Positions 5,945 to 12,433 of a stretch of 14,366 bases of DNA are shown here, in pieces. Under the pieces are notes generated by a model. It had not been told where the DNA came from. It did not search any database and saw nothing but the letters and a program-made list of their open reading frames with translations. The DNA is from UBA1161 sp049520395 (GTDB lineage Bacteria; Planctomycetota; Phycisphaerae; Tepidisphaerales; Tepidisphaeraceae). The position numbers were made by a program, and so were the translations under genes. The stretch is from contig JBEKPV010000079.1 in assembly GCA_049520395.1 (NCBI GenBank), positions 1-14,366 of the forward strand, in the 5' to 3' direction. Position 1 is the first letter of the stretch; every line of letters begins with the position of its first letter.

Positions 5945-7048
5945 ATGCAATCAGCCACGACCGAAACCCTTGAGGGAATCCTGCATATTCCCGACCCCCG
6001 GCAGGACGGGCAGCTCCGCGACCCCGCCCATCCCCTGCGCCCCCTGCGCCAGGGAATCGTCCCCAGACGCCTCATCAGCGAATTCCAGCTCCGCCCCGGC
6101 CTCATGATCAAAGGCTTTCCCAAAGGCGGCGCCATCTCCCAAATCCAAACCATCGAAGGCCTCCCCACGCAGGATTACCTCAACACCGTCCACCTCTACG
6201 ACGGCACCGCCCTCGACCCCGAACCCTTCCTGCGCCTCGAGCACAACCCAACGGAATTCACCACCCGCGTGATCGACATTCTCGCGCCCGTCGGCTTCGG
6301 CCAGCGCGGCCTCATCGTCGCTCCCCCACGCTCCGGAAAAACCATCCTCCTCCAAAACATCGCCCGCGGTATTCACGCCAACTACCCCGACGTCAAACTC
6401 GTCCTCCTCCTCGTCGACGAGCGCCCTGAAGAAGTCACCGACATGAAGCGGAACGTCCCCGGCATCGTCTACGCCTCCAGCAACGACAACACCGTCGAAA
6501 AACATCTCGATCTCGCCCAGCTCATCATCGAGCGATGCAAACGCGAGGTCGAATTCGGGAAAAATATCGTCGTGCTGCTGGATTCGCTCACGCGCCTGGG
6601 CCGAGCCTTCAACACCGGCGGCCCCAGCGGCGGCCGAACCCTCTCCGGCGGGCTCGACAACCGCGCCCTGGAAATCCCCAAACGCCTCTTCGGTGCCGCC
6701 AGAAAAATCGAAAACGGCGGCAGCCTCACCATCCTCGCCACCTGCCTCATCGACACCGGCAGCCGCATGGATCAGGTCATCTTCGAGGAATTCAAAGGCA
6801 CGGGAAATATGGAGCTCTGCCTCGACCGAAATTTGGCCAATCAGCGCATCTATCCCGCGCTCGATATCGCCGCCAGCGGCACCCGCAAGGAAGAAAAACT
6901 TCTCACTCCCCAGGATTTGGAAGCCGCCCGCCGCATCCGCCGATTGCTCAGCAACATGCCACCCGCCCAGGCCATGAAAACTCTCCTGGACGTCATGGCC
7001 AAGCAAAAAACCAACGCGGAACTCTTCGCCGCCGCTGCCAAGACGTAA
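5945..7048 (+). CDS. rho: Transcription termination factor Rho, short form
   Basis: Rho is a hexameric RNA-dependent ATPase/helicase that ends transcription. The 367 residues keep the whole motor: Walker A GLIVAPPRSGKT (122-133), VDERPEEVTDM (157-167) with the catalytic Glu, Walker B IVVLLDSLTRLGRAFN (208-223), the Q-loop region PSGGRTLSGGLDN (227-239), the arginine-finger and R-loop stretch DTGSRMDQVIFEEFKGTGN (270-288), and the C-terminal SGTRKEE. E. coli Rho has 419 residues; the missing part is the N-terminal helical (Rho_N) domain. The OB/cold-shock RNA-binding region is present (about 9-60) but altered: EGILHIPDPRQDGQLRDP replaces the usual aromatic GFGFLR RNA-binding motif. No ATG or GTG lies upstream before the in-frame stop at 5834-5836, so the N-terminus is truly short. 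The Shine-Dalgarno is weak. Its own promoter and a long pyrimidine-rich leader lie upstream. Many bacteria of this kind also carry a full-length Rho elsewhere, which cannot be checked here. Confidence 0.96.
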   Translation: MQSATTETLEGILHIPDPRQDGQLRDPAHPLRPLRQGIVPRRLISEFQLRPGLMIKGFPKGGAISQIQTIEGLPTQDYLNTVHLYDGTALDPEPFLRLEHNPTEFTTRVIDILAPVGFGQRGLIVAPPRSGKTILLQNIARGIHANYPDVKLVLLLVDERPEEVTDMKRNVPGIVYASSNDNTVEKHLDLAQLIIERCKREVEFGKNIVVLLDSLTRLGRAFNTGGPSGGRTLSGGLDNRALEIPKRLFGAARKIENGGSLTILATCLIDTGSRMDQVIFEEFKGTGNMELCLDRNLANQRIYPALDIAASGTRKEEKLLTPQDLEAARRIRRLLSNMPPAQAMKTLLDVMAKQKTNAELFAAAAKT

Positions 7049-7062
7049 GCCGATGCTATAAT
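7035..7062 (+). promoter_or_regulatory. Promoter of the DUF433 gene
   Basis: CTGCCA (7035-7040, four of six -35 bases), a 16-base spacer and TATAAT (7057-7062, perfect, with extended TGC before it) lie at the end of rho and in the gap after it. The start of transcription would be near 7068-7069, at the 5' edge of the GGGAG ribosome-binding site, so the leader is only about 11 bases. Confidence 0.6.
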
Positions 7063-7079
7063 GTGGCGGGAGCGTTCCA

Positions 7080-7379
7080 ATGAGCGTCGCACATTCATCT
7101 TCGCCACAAACGCGCAAATTGACGGACGCTGATCTAGCCGGAGATCTTATACTGCCCGGTCATCCGCTGTTCGGTACCGTCTGGATCAATCCACAGCGCA
7201 TGAGCGGCGCCGCTTGCTTTGCCGGGACGCGGGTTCCCATCAAGACCCTTTTCGATTACCTCGAGGGGGGAGACTCTCTTGCCGACTTTCTCAACGGCTT
7301 TCCGCCGGTCACACGTGAGCAAGCCGTCGCGGTTCTTGAATTCGCTCAAAGCGGGCTATTTTCCCAGCTCAAAGCTTGA
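7080..7379 (+). CDS. DUF433 domain protein (antitoxin-like), apparently without partner
   Basis: The product has 99 residues. The DUF433 core spans about 38-90: NPQRMSGAACFAGTRVP (37-53), KTLFDYLEGGDSLADFL (55-71), then FPPVTREQAVAVLEFA (74-89). DUF433 proteins are small helix-turn-helix-like proteins, often the antitoxin half of a toxin-antitoxin pair whose toxin is a PIN-like DUF5615 protein encoded directly downstream. The ATG at 7080 has GGGAG seven bases upstream and its own promoter, so it is not just the tail of the rho transcript (31-base gap). Downstream, the stop overlaps an ATG (TGATG) reading ATG AAA TTG, but this runs straight into an inverted repeat and ends after 20 codons, so no partner gene is present. 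Without a toxin, this may be a relic or a stand-alone regulator. Confidence 0.9.
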   Translation: MSVAHSSSPQTRKLTDADLAGDLILPGHPLFGTVWINPQRMSGAACFAGTRVPIKTLFDYLEGGDSLADFLNGFPPVTREQAVAVLEFAQSGLFSQLKA

Positions 7380-7386
7380 TGAAATT

Positions 7387-7485
7387 GCACAGAGCACACC
7401 GAGAGGACACAGAGAGCACAGAGAAAATGCATTTCTTATAAAAGGAATTCCGCTGTGTCCTCTGTGTTCTCCGTGTCCTCTGTGC
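7387..7485. repeat. Large imperfect inverted repeat of CACAGAG-type words, possible terminator
   Basis: The left arm (7387-7423) is made of GCACAGAGCACAC, GAGAGGACACAGAG and AGCACAG words. The right arm (7453-7485) is its imperfect reverse complement. I count 29 base pairs in five blocks (8, 4, 4, 8 and 5), broken by two single mismatches, a two-base bulge and a 2x2 mismatch, with a 29-base AT-rich loop. A T-rich stretch (7489-7500, TTCTTTTTCTTC) follows on the plus strand, so the RNA could act as an intrinsic terminator between the DUF433 gene and the aldo/keto reductase. When translated the arms read HREHRE or LCPLC, a pattern I recall from many environmental bacterial genomes, which points to a dispersed non-coding repeat rather than a gene. 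Confidence 0.8.
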
Positions 7486-7514
7486 CAGTTCTTTTTCTTC
7501 CAAACGCAACCCAC

Positions 7515-7542
7515 TCGAAAATCCCCCGCCTCCGCGTATGAT
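7515..7542 (+). promoter_or_regulatory. Promoter of the aldo/keto reductase gene
   Basis: TCGAAA (7515-7520, four of six), a 16-base spacer and TATGAT (7537-7542, five of six) lie before the gene. Only six bases separate the -10 from the ATG at 7549, and no Shine-Dalgarno is present, so the mRNA would start at the start codon. The same arrangement precedes the RidA gene. Confidence 0.5.
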
Positions 7543-7548
7543 ACCCTC

Positions 7549-8622
7549 ATGCTCCGCCGCAAATTCGGCAACACCGATTTGGAAGTCTCCGCCATCAGCC
7601 TCGGTTGCTGGCCCTTCGGCGTCGATTGGTGGGGCCATTACACCGACGAACAAGCCCTGAATCTCATGAAATTCTCCCTCGACCAGGGAATCACTTTCTT
7701 CGATTCCGGCGACGCCTACGGAAACGGCCGCGCCGAATCCCTCCTTGGCCAATTCCTCAAAACCGTCCCACGCGACCAAGTCGAGATCGGCGGAAAATTC
7801 GGTTACGACTTCTATTCCGACCCCGGCGAGCCCGGAAGCCACCGCGAACGCAAACAGGATTTCTCTCCCAAATTCCTCCGCTTCGCCCTCGAACAATCCC
7901 TGAAACGCCTCGGTACCGATTCGATCGATCTATACATGGCCCACAACATCAAGCTCCCCCAGTTCCGCGACGACCTCTTTGCCGAATTGGAAAAAATAAA
8001 AGACGAGGGAAAAATCAAAATCTGGGGCGTCTCCCTCGGCCCCGCCATCGGCTGGCGCGAAGAAGGCATCGAAGCCCTCACCCGCCACAACGCCAAGGCC
8101 GTCCAAACCGTCTTCAATCTCTTCGAGCAAGACCCCGGCCGCGAATTCTGCCAAACCGCCCGCGCCACCCGCGCCGGCGTCCTCGCCCGCGTCCACGACA
8201 ATTCCAGCATCCTCAAAGGCAAAGTCCGCCCGGAAACCACCATCGGAGCCAGCGACCACCGAAAATTCCGCGACGAATCCTGGAAAATCTTTGGCCTGAA
8301 AAAACTCGAACTCATCCGCCACTACGCCTCCGATCATGGGATGACCGTTCACCAGCTCGCCTGCAAATGGCTCCTCATGGACGACGCCCTCACCAGCATC
8401 ACCGGCACATTCCTGAGCCGGGAAGAAATCGCCGAAGCCGCTCAATCCGTCGATAAACCCCGCCTCTCGCACGAAGAAATGAAACAACTCGCCGAGGATT
8501 ACGCCCGCGATTGGAACCTCGGCGACGCCGCCCATCCCTGCGATCTCAAAAGCAGCACCGCCCCCGCGGGCAAAGTCCGCAGCGGCTACGTCCCCCCGCC
8601 CGTCCTGGTCGCCCAATGGTGA
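7549..8622 (+). CDS. Aldo/keto reductase
   Basis: This is an NADP(H)-dependent oxidoreductase of the (beta/alpha)8 aldo/keto reductase fold; family members reduce aldehydes and ketones or oxidise sugars in the cytosol. The 357 residues from ATG 7549 begin MLRRKFGNTDLEVSAISLG, the standard opening. The catalytic tetrad is complete: Asp52 and Tyr57 in FFDSGDAYGNG, Lys83 in GGKFGYDF, His132 in LYMAHN. The fold's RLGTDSIDLY and GKIKIWGVS strands follow. A longer in-frame reading from 7219 would overlap DUF433 and translate the inverted repeat, so it is rejected. The C-terminal 35 residues (after the last helix) are a Pro/Ala-rich tail. The stop overlaps the start of the phosphoesterase gene. The substrate cannot be told; the sequence is closest in style to the L-glyceraldehyde reductase/oxidoreductase YhdN type. 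Confidence 0.95.
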   Translation: MLRRKFGNTDLEVSAISLGCWPFGVDWWGHYTDEQALNLMKFSLDQGITFFDSGDAYGNGRAESLLGQFLKTVPRDQVEIGGKFGYDFYSDPGEPGSHRERKQDFSPKFLRFALEQSLKRLGTDSIDLYMAHNIKLPQFRDDLFAELEKIKDEGKIKIWGVSLGPAIGWREEGIEALTRHNAKAVQTVFNLFEQDPGREFCQTARATRAGVLARVHDNSSILKGKVRPETTIGASDHRKFRDESWKIFGLKKLELIRHYASDHGMTVHQLACKWLLMDDALTSITGTFLSREEIAEAAQSVDKPRLSHEEMKQLAEDYARDWNLGDAAHPCDLKSSTAPAGKVRSGYVPPPVLVAQW

Positions 8623-8936
8623 GCCCGCAAAAACTTCGGTATGTGGTCCTTCATCACACCGGAATCGATTCTCCTCATTTCGATTTGATGTTCGAAACCG
8701 CCACCAACTCGAACCTCGCCACCTGGCGCTGCCCCCGTTGGCCCCCCAACCCGAACGATTCGTTCACCCCATTGGGCGATCATCGCAGCGCCTATCTCGA
8801 ATATCAGGGCGAAATCTCCAACCACCGCGGCCAAGTCGCGCGCATCGCCTCCGGCGAGCTTCTCTCGCTGGAAATTTCCCCCCACCGTCTCCTGATCACC
8901 CTCGACACTGCCGCAAGAATCTCCCTGCCACGATAA
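8616..8936 (+). CDS. Stand-alone LigD-type 3'-phosphoesterase domain protein
   Basis: This is a 106-residue protein with the fold pattern of the DNA-ligase-D 3'-phosphoesterase domain (LigD_N, PF13298), which trims 3'-phosphate or ribonucleotide ends during end joining. Order of motifs: YVVLHHTGIDSPHFDLMFE (9-27), TWRCP (36-40), DHRSAYLEYQGEIS (55-68), RGQVARIASG (71-80). Aligned to Pseudomonas LigD as I recall it, His14, His21, Asp23, His56 and Tyr60 match the active-site residues His42, His48, Asp50, His84 and Tyr88, while Met25 replaces Arg52. No polymerase or ligase domain is attached. The ATG at 8616 overlaps the reductase stop by seven bases (ATGGTGA); GTG 8619 would overlap by four. 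Nine bases separate it from the next gene, so the three are probably one operon. The fold call is fairly sure; the activity is unproven. Confidence 0.8.
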   Translation: MVSPQKLRYVVLHHTGIDSPHFDLMFETATNSNLATWRCPRWPPNPNDSFTPLGDHRSAYLEYQGEISNHRGQVARIASGELLSLEISPHRLLITLDTAARISLPR

Positions 8937-8945
8937 GATGACTCG

Positions 8946-10904
8946 ATGCTCGCCTGGGCGGTTCTTCTTTACGTGGTCCCCATCGCTGCCGGCTATCGAT
9001 TAGCGCGCCGATTTTCCGCCCCCCTGCAAGCGATTCCCGATGCGCTTCTTTTCGCCTTCTTGGTCCAATACGTCTCCGTCCTGCTCGCCGGCTTTCTTGG
9101 GGTTCTATCGCCGCTAACCCTCACTTTAATTGCGCTGATTCTCACCCTTCCGTTCCTCGCGCTGCCCTGGGCGCCTGCTTTTGAACCGCTCGCCCCGCTC
9201 GATCGCGCCGTGGCCGCGGCATCTTTTTGTTTCCTGCTCGGATTTCTAGGCGCCGTCATTTACGAGCAGCGATATCTCCCTCCCCTGGCCACCGATTCCC
9301 TCGCCTACCATTTCCCCGCCGCCGTTCAGTGGCTTCAGCATCGCCGCGTCGATCTATTCCAGACCTGGTTCTTCAATCCCGCCAATACCTATTCTCCGTT
9401 GGCCGGCTCCGTCTTCATCACCTGGCTTCTGGCTCCGCTGGGAAACGATTCCCTGGCCCGCTTCGTCCAGGTCGGCCCGCTCCTGCTTCTCTTTTTCGCC
9501 CTCATCGAAATAGCCCGCCAAACCCGCGCCGGCCTTTCCTTGGCCGCGCTCGTCGCCCTCGCCGCGGTTCTATCCCGCCCCTTCATTGCCCAAAGCACGC
9601 TCGCCAAGGATGATCTCTTTGTCGCCGCGTTTTTCGCCGTGATCGTCGCCAATCTCTCCCAGACCAATCTGCGCCATCCCCTGGCTCCCCTGCGAATCGG
9701 AGTCGCCCTCGGCTTACTTCTGGCCACCAAATACACTGCAATCCTCTCAGCCGTTCTTTTGATCCTCGCCTGCGACGCACCCCTCCGCGCCGGCTGGAAA
9801 AAACGCCAATGGATCACCGCCATCGCGGCCGTAGTTCTCCTCGCCGCCCCCTGGTTCATCCGCAACTGCATTCTCACAGGCAATCCCCTTTTCCCAGTCG
9901 CAATCCCCTTTTTCCATCTCCCCAGCCTCTTCGCCGCCGCCCGGAGCACAGAGCTTTCAACGCCGACCGGGATTTGGTCCGTCCTCTCCGGCGGCTATTT
10001 CGCCATGCCACCCCTGATGTGGCTCGCCCTGACCGTCTTTTGGATCGTCGCCCTGATCCGTTCTCTCGGCTTGCTCGCAACCAATCCCCAAACGCGTCTC
10101 ATCCTCCTCGGCCCACCCGCCGGCATCGCCCTCTTCATCCTTCTCGCCCCATACCCCGAAGTCCGCTTCATTTTCCCTTCACTCGTCCTTCTCTTCGCCG
10201 CCGTTCCCTTCGCCATCCCCGGCCGCCTCCAGCCTTTGGTCCTTCTCTTGATCGGCCTCTCCATCGCCACCAGTTTTTCCATCGAGCACCGCGCCGAAAT
10301 CACCCAATTCACCCTCATCGGCGCCGTCGCCGTCATCATCGGCCTGGGCCTCTGGCGGTTAGACGTCGATCGCCTCGGCCTCTGGAAAAAAATCCCGCGC
10401 GTCACCGCCGCCCTTGCCATCATCGCCGCGTTTTTCGCTCTCGATCTTTGGCCCGACTATTTAGCCGCTTATCGCCAAACCACTCCCTATTGCTATCAGC
10501 TGCGCTACGGTCCCCTCGCCGAACTCTGGGTCGAGCTCGACGTCCAAGCCCCCCCAGACGCGACTGTCGCCTATTCCAATCAGTTCATGATCTACCCCCT
10601 TTATGGATTCGATCACACCCGCCGCGTGATATACGCCCCGCTCCAGCGCAACCTTCGTCTCCAAGACCTGCGGCTGCCTCCAAAGTTATCCGGCGAATAT
10701 ATCTCCGCCGCCGTCACCACCGCCGCCAATCGCACCGTCGACCGCGCCGCCTGGCTCGAAAATCTCCAATCCGCCGGCGCCCAATATCTCGTCGTCGCCT
10801 CCTCCGGCAATCCTCCAGAAATCTCCCTCGCTGATCAGGACCCTCGCCATTTCCACCCCATCTTCATCAATTCCGCCGGAATCATTTACCGCATCGCTCC
10901 ATAG
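8946..10904 (+). CDS. Polytopic GT-C-type glycosyltransferase (PMT/ArnT-like)
   Basis: The 652 residues form an integral membrane protein with about a dozen hydrophobic helices (1-22, 30-75, 88-106, 150-235, 250-330 and onward to about 500), then a soluble C-terminal domain of about 140 residues on the outer face. The first outer loop carries TDSLAYHFPAAVQWLQ (116-131). The acidic Asp117 followed by YH is the pattern of GT39/ArnT/dolichyl-phosphate-mannose-type enzymes that move a sugar from a polyprenyl-phosphate carrier to a target outside the membrane. The donor and acceptor are unknown. It starts with ATG 9 bases after the phosphoesterase gene and has no clear Shine-Dalgarno, so it is likely read with that gene. 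It ends with TAG 38 bases before fumarase. Family-level call only. Confidence 0.85.
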   Translation: MLAWAVLLYVVPIAAGYRLARRFSAPLQAIPDALLFAFLVQYVSVLLAGFLGVLSPLTLTLIALILTLPFLALPWAPAFEPLAPLDRAVAAASFCFLLGFLGAVIYEQRYLPPLATDSLAYHFPAAVQWLQHRRVDLFQTWFFNPANTYSPLAGSVFITWLLAPLGNDSLARFVQVGPLLLLFFALIEIARQTRAGLSLAALVALAAVLSRPFIAQSTLAKDDLFVAAFFAVIVANLSQTNLRHPLAPLRIGVALGLLLATKYTAILSAVLLILACDAPLRAGWKKRQWITAIAAVVLLAAPWFIRNCILTGNPLFPVAIPFFHLPSLFAAARSTELSTPTGIWSVLSGGYFAMPPLMWLALTVFWIVALIRSLGLLATNPQTRLILLGPPAGIALFILLAPYPEVRFIFPSLVLLFAAVPFAIPGRLQPLVLLLIGLSIATSFSIEHRAEITQFTLIGAVAVIIGLGLWRLDVDRLGLWKKIPRVTAALAIIAAFFALDLWPDYLAAYRQTTPYCYQLRYGPLAELWVELDVQAPPDATVAYSNQFMIYPLYGFDHTRRVIYAPLQRNLRLQDLRLPPKLSGEYISAAVTTAANRTVDRAAWLENLQSAGAQYLVVASSGNPPEISLADQDPRHFHPIFINSAGIIYRIAP

Positions 10905-10907
10905 CGA

Positions 10908-10935
10908 TTGATTTGCCGCCCGTCCGATTGATAAT
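10908..10935 (+). promoter_or_regulatory. Promoter of fumarase
   Basis: TTGATT (10908-10913, four of six) and GATAAT (10930-10935, five of six) are separated by 16 bases. Seven bases later is the ATG at 10943, with no Shine-Dalgarno, giving a near-leaderless arrangement. Confidence 0.5.
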
Positions 10936-10942
10936 GTCCTTC

Positions 10943-12367
10943 ATGCCCGATCAATTTCGCGTGGAAAAAGACTCGATGGGCGAGATGCAAGTCCCCGCCG
11001 ATGCCTATTACGGCGCTCAGACCGCCCGCGCCGTCGAAAATTTCCCCATCTCCAAGCTACGCTTCGGCCGTCGTTTCATCGCGGCGCTTGGCCTTATCAA
11101 ATGGTCCGCCGCCCAGATCAATTTCGAGCTCGGCTTCCTCGACGATCGCAAACGCTCCCTCATCCAACAAGCCGCCCAGGAAGTCATCGACGGCAAACTG
11201 GATTCCCAATTCGTCGTCGATATTTTTCAAACCGGCTCCGGCACCTCCACTAACATGAACGTGAACGAGGTCATCGCCGGAAGAGCCAACGAAATCGCCG
11301 GCGGTCCCCGCGGCGGCAAAGAACCCATTCACCCCAACGATCACGTCAACATGGAGCAAAGCTCCAACGATGTCATCCCAACGGCCATGCATGTCAGCGC
11401 CGCCGTCGCCATCAAGGAATCCCTGGCCCCCGCGCTCGAGCATCTCTCGATCGCCCTGCACCGCAAGGCCGATCAATTCGACAACATCGTAAAAATCGGC
11501 CGCACCCATTTGCAGGACGCCACTCCCATCCGCCTGGGCCAGGAACTCAGCGGCTACGCCCACCAGGCCAAGATGTCCTCCGTCCGCTGCCTGCGCGCCC
11601 TTCACGCCCTCAAGGAACTCCCCCTGGGCGGCACCGCCGTCGGCACCGGAATCAATTCCCATCCCCAGTTCGCCGCCAAGGCCATCGCTCTGATCGCCCA
11701 AAAATCCGGTATTGAATTCGCCGAAGCCTGCAATCATTTCGAGGCCCAGGCCGCCAAGGATGCGATCGTCGAAGTCAGTTCCATAGTGAAGACCATCGCA
11801 CTCAGCCTCGCCAAAATAGCCAACGACATCCGCTGGCTCTCCAGCGGCCCCCGCTGCGGCATCGGCGAAATCTCCATCCCCGCCACTCAACCCGGCAGCA
11901 GCATCATGCCCGGCAAAGTAAACCCCGTCATGAGCGAAATGGTCATCCAAGCCGCCGCACAAGTCATCGGCAACGACGCCACGGTCGCCTTCGCCGCCGC
12001 CGTCGGCAGCAATTTCGAACTCAACGTCGCCATGCCCGTCATGGCGTTCAACCTCCTGGAGTCGATCGAACTTCTCTCCCGGGCTTCCCGAGTCTTCGCC
12101 GACCGCTGCGTCGACGGCCTGCAAGCCGACGCCAAACGCTGCCAGGATCTCGTCGAGCAGTCCCTCGCGATGTGCACCAGCCTCGCCCCCATCATCGGCT
12201 ACGACAAAGCCGCCGACCTCGCCAAAGAAGCCGTAAAAACCGGCAAAACCATCCGCCAGGTTGCCCAAGACCGCAAACTAATGAGCGACGCAGATCTGAA
12301 CAAAGCCCTGGATCCCACAAGAATGACCCGCCCCCAAGCCGACATCATCGGCGCCGGCGGAGGCTAG
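10943..12367 (+). CDS. fumC: Class II fumarate hydratase
   Basis: This enzyme reversibly hydrates fumarate to L-malate in the TCA cycle; it is a cytosolic, oxygen-stable, iron-free homotetramer. The 474 residues start MPDQFRVEKDSMGEMQVPAD, the family opening. Conserved stretches are GSGTSTNMNVNEV (98-110), HPNDHVNMEQSSNDVIPT (130-147), GRTHLQDATP (186-195; His189 equals E. coli His188), and GSSIMPGKVNPV (318-329), the flexible loop with the catalytic Ser. MPGK rather than MPAK and the later GNDATVAFAAAVGSNFELNV favour fumarase over aspartase; the latter is not fully excluded. The in-frame ATG at 10934 would place the -10 box inside the gene, and the TTG at 10913 would extend into unconserved residues. 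It is its own transcription unit, convergent with the ClC gene. Confidence 0.96.
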   Translation: MPDQFRVEKDSMGEMQVPADAYYGAQTARAVENFPISKLRFGRRFIAALGLIKWSAAQINFELGFLDDRKRSLIQQAAQEVIDGKLDSQFVVDIFQTGSGTSTNMNVNEVIAGRANEIAGGPRGGKEPIHPNDHVNMEQSSNDVIPTAMHVSAAVAIKESLAPALEHLSIALHRKADQFDNIVKIGRTHLQDATPIRLGQELSGYAHQAKMSSVRCLRALHALKELPLGGTAVGTGINSHPQFAAKAIALIAQKSGIEFAEACNHFEAQAAKDAIVEVSSIVKTIALSLAKIANDIRWLSSGPRCGIGEISIPATQPGSSIMPGKVNPVMSEMVIQAAAQVIGNDATVAFAAAVGSNFELNVAMPVMAFNLLESIELLSRASRVFADRCVDGLQADAKRCQDLVEQSLAMCTSLAPIIGYDKAADLAKEAVKTGKTIRQVAQDRKLMSDADLNKALDPTRMTRPQADIIGAGGG

Positions 12368-12397
12368 TCCCCATCCCACTCCCACCCATAATTAGCG

Positions 12398-12414
12398 GGC
12401 GTGCGCAGCACGCC
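12398..12414. terminator. Perfect hairpin between two convergent genes
   Basis: GGCGTGC (12398-12404), loop GCA and GCACGCC (12408-12414) form seven perfect pairs, 30 bases after the fumarase stop and 19 bases beyond the ClC stop. No T-run follows on either side, so it may be a Rho-assisted or mRNA-end-protecting structure serving both genes. Confidence 0.45.
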
Positions 12415-12433
12415 GGGGAATTGCCAATCGGCA

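Noticed and set aside
5951..7117. Minus-strand open frame of 388 codons antisense to rho
   Set aside because: Rho on the plus strand is certain. The antisense frame is Gly/Asp/Glu-rich with no domain, as expected opposite a gene with C-rich third positions.
7387..7485. CRISPR array
   Set aside because: The words are short and near-tandem without unique spacers, the arms are inverted to each other, and no cas gene is present.
7219..7548. Longer N-terminus for the aldo/keto reductase
   Set aside because: It would overlap DUF433 in another frame and translate the inverted repeat; the family start is at 7549.
8902..8937. Promoter just before the glycosyltransferase (TCGACA and GATAAG)
   Set aside because: The spacer is 24 bases and the -10 is weak. 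The gene starts nine bases after the previous one and is more likely read from the same transcript.
11057..12268. Minus-strand open frame of 403 codons antisense to fumarase
   Set aside because: Same cause: a mirror of codon bias. The composition is Gly/Asp-rich without motifs.
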